Shown here piece by piece: positions 56,701 to 64,000 of a DNA stretch of 64,000 nucleotides. This stretch comes from Oryzias latipes. Taxonomy: Eukaryota; Chordata; Actinopteri; Beloniformes; Adrianichthyidae. Made by a program: the position numbers and the translations under genes. The stretch lies in the NCBI RefSeq assembly GCF_002234675.1, contig NC_019869.2:7069026-7133025 (forward strand), in the 5' to 3' direction. Every line of letters begins with the position of its first letter. Positions within the stretch are counted from its first letter, which is position 1. The notes beneath the pieces are model-generated. The model saw only the letters and a program-made list of their open reading frames with translations, ran no database searches and had not been told where the DNA came from.

Positions 56701-59700
56701 ACGTAGTTGAAAAGTAATAACCATTTCACTACCAGCCCAGCGAAAGCTAGTTTTGCGTGGAAGACAGGCCTGAAATAGAGATGCTGACCTCAGCCTGTGC
56801 AGATGATAGTGAACTTGAACAGTTGGTGTCCATTTCCTGCAACGCCACCTCTATATGTGGCCAGTGTAAAACTACAGTCCAGCTACCTGCTGAATTTAAT
56901 TCCAAAAATACATAAAAATGTCTGAAAAACATCAACGAAAGCAGTAACTTTTGTGTTTAATGCAGGTTTTGATGACAAAAAAAAACCTCCTACTTTTTTC
57001 TGTACATCTGGATGGGAATATTTTACATTCAGCAAGAGGAAAATCCCAACATGAGCTTACAAACTCCACAAAAGAAATGTTATTTATAGTTTGCCTTTTA
57101 AAACAAAACAGCAGAAAATAAAAAAAACACGAACGACTCACTGCAGAGACGTGGCTCTTGCATAAATCACAGTTCCTTAAGTCATTTTAACCTCAAACGT
57201 GTGTAAAAATATTCTAAAATGGCAAATATGCCACCAAAGCTAAATATTGCGTACATTATGTCAAGCAAAAAAGTTTCAGGTTTGAGGAGTTTTTAGCAAA
57301 CTGTACATTTATAGCCATCCACAGTTTACACACCTTTGACGCTTTCAGCCAAAAACATGCTAGTCTGCAGTAGGGATGCAACTATTACTACGATTCAGTT
57401 CAATGGTATAACAAACTGAGAATTGTGGCGTTCCAAGAGATCAATCCTCAAAGATTGGAGGGGCATAAACACATTTTAAATCAAATACATGTACTTTTGA
57501 TTTAGTAAATCCTGTGGTTGTTTCTGCAGAGCTATTTGGAATCAAATTAATTCACCTTTTCTCTCCGGTTTGTAATAATGAAGAGAAAAGAAAAACATTT
57601 CATCCATTCTGTCATAATTGTGAGGCTGGAAGGAGTCTGTCTGATTACGTCTGCAGCTATAAAACAAGCTAGTGAACAATCAGCCTTTTACTGGAAGCTT
57701 GATTCATTTTGTTGTTGTTGTTTTTGTGGCGAGTGAAAATTGTTTAAAGTAATGTTGTCATGTTTTCTAGCTGGAGCGTGCTGAAAGGCTAGGGTGATTA
57801 CTTGTTCAGTTGTCATGACTACTCTTTCCCAGTAATAACAAGAGTGTACCACAATCCATCAAGCAATTAAAATGCAAATTGTTTGACAAGCCAGTCTTTT
57901 TTTCTAGCCACTTCACCAGGCTGAGCGAGAGCCTGACAGAACATTCCTAATTTGATATGAAAGAAAAGAACACGGACATACTGATGGATGTTCCAAAAAC
58001 ATGTTGATTTGAGCTTTTTAGATGCGTCAAAGAAGAATGGAAAGAGTCATTTTTCAACCATTTCAGTTTGGCCTGAATGCATGTCAGTGTAAACAATTCA
58101 TGAAATATCAATTAATTAGTAAAACAAACAGAGGCTGCATTGTAAATTCTACAGTCTAAATAGGATTTGGAGTGGAATGGGTTTATCAAGAACAGCTACT
58201 TATTAATAAATTCGTCTAGATGGCCTGAAAGCAGATTCTTAGGATGTCATCTAATAAATCTGTTGTTTTTTTGGATTTGCTTTAGTGGCTGTTAATGACT
58301 CAGATATGACAGGAAATTACTAATCACCTGGTTGAATCATTTTTACCAACAGTTCTGCTGTTTATAATGGTAAAAACACAAAAGCAGGAACTAAATCTAC
58401 TTTAAACAAAGTTATGCAAAATAAACTATTAAAAGCATTAAAGAAGAATGTTTTTTACATCCTCTCATTGAAAAGATCACGTTAGAGGGGATAAGATGCA
58501 GCTTGCCTTTAGCTAGACACAACTTTCAATTAGATTTAATCCAAGAAATTATAATATCAGTAATAAAAAATTCTAATTATGTAGAAAATTGTTTTACATC
58601 GCTTAAGAAATGGGTTTTAACTCCTAGGAACCCAAAAACAATTTCCCTGTGGGCTTTTAAAGTTAGTTTTTGTGTGTTTGTTTATTAATAGCAGCCTAAA
58701 AAAAAAGAAAATAATGAAGATACAATTAAACTAATAAAAAAAATATAAATGATCTAAATTTGAGCACATGGGTTCTTAAAGGTTAAATGTAAATGTGAAA
58801 AATAAATTAATGACATGAAACAATTTTGCATGTTTGCATAGCCAGTCTTGTTCCAAAGCAGGTTTTCAGGATGGAATTGTCATAACTTGGTATCTAAACT
58901 AAATACATTTGGAACTTGTATTAATAAAATTAGAGAAAATAATGGGAAGGTTTTGATTTATATGTTTTCCTTACAGAAATGCAGCACAATTCCTCCAAAT
59001 CCTAAATGCAGATTTTATGCAAAATAAAAGGACAAGTGCACAGCTAAACATTTAAATGAGTTGGCCCTAAAAGCTTTTGTGCAGGAGGATTCATTTAGGG
59101 AGGCCTGCCATTAACAGCAGCTTCTGCAGATGGAGGGAAATACCACTGAACATGCTGCTACTGTAGTTAGTCAGCGTTCAGGGGAACGATTGGTTTCTGC
59201 AGGGCTGAAAGTCCCTGTCACCTTAATAGAAATCATAATTTATGTGAGGTAATTTAAGCTGCTTTTTCGGGGAATTGAAGGAAATTTAAACTAAATTTCT
59301 CAGGATATATCAATTCGAGAGCAAAGGTAAAGCAACTCATTTAGATGAGTGAGTGTGAATTAAGGTAACAAGTGTTTCTTTCCACAGCAGGAACATGCGG
59401 CATGTACTTTGTTGCTTGAACTGACCTGACTTGACTAATCTCATCTGACATTATCCTTGGCCAATCTTTACGGCTTGCTTATTGACTTCACCTTGGGTCA
59501 GAGGCTTGCAGTCAAACAAGGGAAGGTGCTAAGCACATTAGGAGCATGGTTTTTCATGCTCACTGTCTACAGCTGGCTGACAAGCTCCACATTTCTGTAC
59601 GTTGCAGAGGATATGCTCCTTTTGTGATTGTGTTCAGGTTGTCTGCTGTGCAGAAGTGAGACTGAAGGTGCAGCCTAACAAAACCAGAAAGAAAGCTTTA

Positions 59701-60079
59701 AAGTTCCTGCAGGAAATAGAAAGTTGCATTTGCAAAGCTGCATGCACAGACGTACTGGCACGCATTGGGTCTTCATTCAGCAGGTGTGATTGTGCTTGTG
59801 GAGGAGCTGTGCAGCTTTTGGGGGGTCTCTGTTTAACCTCCAGCGGGGTATTATTGGAGAAAAATATACAGATGCAGCAGAAAATGCAAGAATTTTACAT
59901 TTATAAATTGAAAGAATAGAAGTTTTACAAACTCTTCTCTGAAGCAAGTAAGTCCATTTTTAACACTAGTTTCCTTTCCTAAACAAACTAGCTAAAGGTG
60001 AGGGTTTTTTTTTTGGTCTTGAAAGCCTCAATCTCCTTCAGGCTTTCAGTCCAGCTCTGAGTCACCAAACAGCAGATGA

Positions 60080-61834
<1,755 letters not shown>

Positions 61835-62620
61835 AAAACTGGACTCTTCCCACTGATAAATCCCTTTTAATCTTTCCAATCTGACCTGCCTGAGATTGTT
61901 TTTAACACAACATGAGCTTTGGAGGCACATGAACACGCAGACCTGCAGCTGTACATGACACAAAAAAACGCAAAAAATGTTCTTTAGACTCGCTCACTGA
62001 CACACTGTTCATGTGCCTCTTTTGCCTTGGCAAAGGCTGCTGTCAAAAACAAGTCTCACTCGGGGTACAGAAGGGACTGGAAAGACTGAAATCCCATCAG
62101 ACTTGTTAAAACAGAAGCTGTTCCTGCTCCTACTGAGAGGAAAAGCCGGCAAGGATAACCCTGTGGTTTGCGCTATTCATCGAGCCGATTCCAAGTTTGC
62201 TGTTTTGTTTTCTTTTTCTTTTCAAGAAAAAAAAAATTCTCAATTCAAGAGGAGTTCCGCGCGTTTGCGAGTGTACAGAGTATTTCATTGTAGCTCCAAG
62301 TCAACACTGGAAGAAATGAAATGTACGAGTGCAGGACTCTCCCTGTCCACTTGGATTATTTATAAGCAATATCTGGGAATTTTAGTTTTTATAACCATTA
62401 TAATGTTTTTTATAGTTAGTCTGGAATGATGTTACAGAAAAAACAGTTTTTCTTTCAAAGGAGGAGAATGAAAACCATCCGGTGTTTTGAAAGTGACTTT
62501 CTGCCAAGTTCTGTGGACACATTTTAGAGATCCCACTAATACTCATCTTTGCACATAGTTTCAATACAAGTCAGAGTTTTCAACGTTTTAAACTGAGCTG
62601 TGATTCTCTGTGCCCAACTA
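61835..62620 (+). other. ncald: ncald 3' untranslated region
   Basis: Sequence follows the stop with no further coding signal. I found no canonical AATAAA before the repeats begin at about 62631, so the polyadenylation site is unassigned. Confidence 0.45.
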
Positions 62621-62771
62621 TGGATTAACCATTGACTGTATTTGAGAATGGGACTGAGTGACTCCGCCCCAGTCGCGTTCCGAAAGGGAAGTACCTGCTG
62701 GATCCAAGAAGTCTAAATCTCATAGACCTCTATTGATAAACAAACAGCTATTACTCAGTCATTCTGTTTGT

Positions 62772-62960
62772 GTGGTTAGCGCTTTTGCCTCACAGCAAGA
62801 AGGCCCCTGGTTCAAGTCCTGACTGGGGGACCTTTCTGTGTTTGCATGTTCTCCCCGTGCATGCCGGGTTCTCTCCGGGATCTCCGGCTTCCTCCCACCG
62901 TCCAAAACATGCTTCGGAGGTTAATTGGCAACTCTAAAATTGTCCATAGGTGTGGAGTTA
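62772..62960 (+). repeat. SINE-like repeat with tRNA-like head
   Basis: 'gtggttagcgcttttgcctc' followed by 'acagcaagaaggcccctggt' and 'tcaagtcc' gives A- and B-box-like blocks. The body matches 2125-2425 (tgcatgttctccccgtgcat, ccggcttcctccca). Confidence 0.65.
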
Positions 62961-63194
62961 GAGCAAGTTATTCAAGTTCTAAACAGACCAATTGATGAAT
63001 TGACAAAATGACAAATATATACCACAATGCATTGCATTTTTTATGTTAAAAAAGTAAAATCTAAATTATTATTTTATAAATCATCCAAGTTTTCAGAGTC
63101 AGAACAGTGGATTCATAAAACGTCTTTGTAAAATTCTCATATATAATCACATAATCAGTGATGTCTTTAGAAAAAGTCAAAGTCCCACTATCTG

Positions 63195-63450
63195 TCACAT
63201 ACCTACTTGTGTGAAATTTGTTCTCGGCATTTGACCCATCCCCTGGGGGAGCGGTGAGCTGCAGACACAGCCGCGCTCGGGAACCATTTGGTGGCTCAAC
63301 CCCCCAATCCAACCCCTTAATCCTGAGTGTCAAGCAGGGAGGATTTGGGTCCCTTTTTTTTTAGTCTTTGGTGTGACTTGGCCTGGATTTGAGCTCATGA
63401 CCTTCCAGTCACAGGGCAGACACTCTACCACAAGGCCACTGAGCTAAAAG
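63195..63450 (-). mobile_element. tRNA-derived SINE, minus strand
   Basis: On the minus strand the head reads 'agctcagtggccttgtggta' then 'gagtgtctgccctgtgac' with B-box-like GAGCTCAAATCC. The body contains the complement of 'ccaaccccttaatcctgagt' and 'cccatcccctgggggagcgg'. The CCA end and normal tRNA fold are absent, so it is a SINE and not a tRNA gene. Confidence 0.6.
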
Positions 63451-64000
63451 TAGTGAGCATTGTGTCCAAATTGCGTTAACATTCAGGCCAATGGATAGTT
63501 CAGCACTGTAGTTCAGTTTTTTATTAATTGGGGAGTAGGGAAGGAACATTTAGTCAATGGTGCTCACACTGGCCAAGAAGGGAGGGGCTTCCTTTTCTTT
63601 TTCTGCTGTTTACTACATGTCCGCCTCCTACAGTTGGAAAAACCTTGGTGCGAAATATCGAAGCTGAAATCTGGTGAATTTATCTCCTGGCTTTCTCTTT
63701 CTCAGCTTTAGTCCGTAATATGAAAGATGTGTGCTATAATCTATGTAAACGTGCATTTACATAGATTTTTCCTTGAAAATGGTTACTTTAAAGCAGGTTG
63801 CCAAGTGTGGTATGAACACAGCTTGACAGGTTTTGTGGGGCCTGCTTTCAAATGGTAGGGTTGTGGACTTCCAACAACCTCACTCCTGATTGGTGGGTGT
63901 GGTTTCCATAGAAACATTGACTCAGACAGACTTGGACCAATCACTGTCTGGCTCCAACTTGACCATGTTCGTATCAATGGCAACTGAATTGACTTTCTAT

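Larger units (their letters stand above)
62631..64000 (+). repeat. Dispersed repeat, family C copy 2, interrupted
   Basis: Its two ends match 18630-19190: the left part runs 62631-62762; the right part (ttccaacaacctcactcctg, then tggtttccatagaaac) runs about 63865-64000. Between them lie SINE-like repeats (62772-62960 and 63195-63450). The copy runs off the end of the window. Confidence 0.55.

Noticed and set aside
62013-62429. 138-codon frame after ncald
   Set aside because: Lies in the presumed 3' untranslated region; no domain or splice support.
63370-63450. tRNA gene on the minus strand
   Set aside because: Head of a tRNA-derived SINE; stems are imperfect and a repeat body follows.

Overview
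The window looks like nuclear DNA of a teleost fish, probably an advanced (percomorph-type) species. It has spliced vertebrate genes with GT-AG introns, AT-rich introns, many microsatellites, and a dense load of fish-style mobile elements (L2-type LINEs, tRNA-derived SINEs, hAT, PIF/Harbinger-like and Tc1/mariner/pogo-like elements). The species cannot be fixed from the sequence. Four protein-coding genes are supported; their exon phases were checked by hand and all join in frame.

Layout. (1) 1-20.65 kb, plus strand: ptpn2, a T-cell-type protein tyrosine phosphatase, with ten coding exons (314-19876), 404 codons from the first ATG, and an intact catalytic domain. Intron 4 (4248-11340) is packed with nested transposons inside a minisatellite. 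Intron 9 (13229-19854) carries a ~920-bp CAGT/CAGA array and several further elements. (2) 20.73-25.08 kb, minus strand: psmg2, proteasome assembly chaperone 2, seven coding exons, 259 aa, tail-to-tail with ptpn2; the stop codons are 850 bp apart and the 3' untranslated regions probably overlap. A 902-bp hAT derivative sits in its intron 2. (3) 28.43-29.77 kb, minus strand: a GRHPR-like D-2-hydroxyacid dehydrogenase, five coding exons, 325 aa. A possible in-phase upstream exon at 37877-37996 would add a basic, presequence-like N-terminus. (4) 47.3-61.83 kb, plus strand: a neurocalcin-delta-like calcium sensor (ncald), three coding exons at 60173-61834. A probable non-coding first exon and promoter with CRE, E-box and CCAAT motifs lies near 47.35-47.62 kb.

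The rest is intergenic or intronic: LINE remnants (about 9.1-10.6, 25.9, 30.15-31.4, 34.85-35.25, 40.1 and 41.8 kb), SINE-like repeats, simple-sequence arrays (15.0, 25.5, 37.0-37.7 kb), and a 1.27-kb long-inverted-repeat element with non-repetitive cargo (49.7-51.0 kb).

The four genes do not form a pathway. ptpn2 and psmg2 are also near neighbours on human chromosome 18p11 (established knowledge), so that pair is conserved synteny. I found no convincing new biological system. The items most worth a second look are the nested transposon stack in ptpn2 intron 4, the possible mitochondrial-type exon of the dehydrogenase, the ptpn2/psmg2 3' overlap, and the GC-rich chimeric segment at 35.26-35.96 kb.
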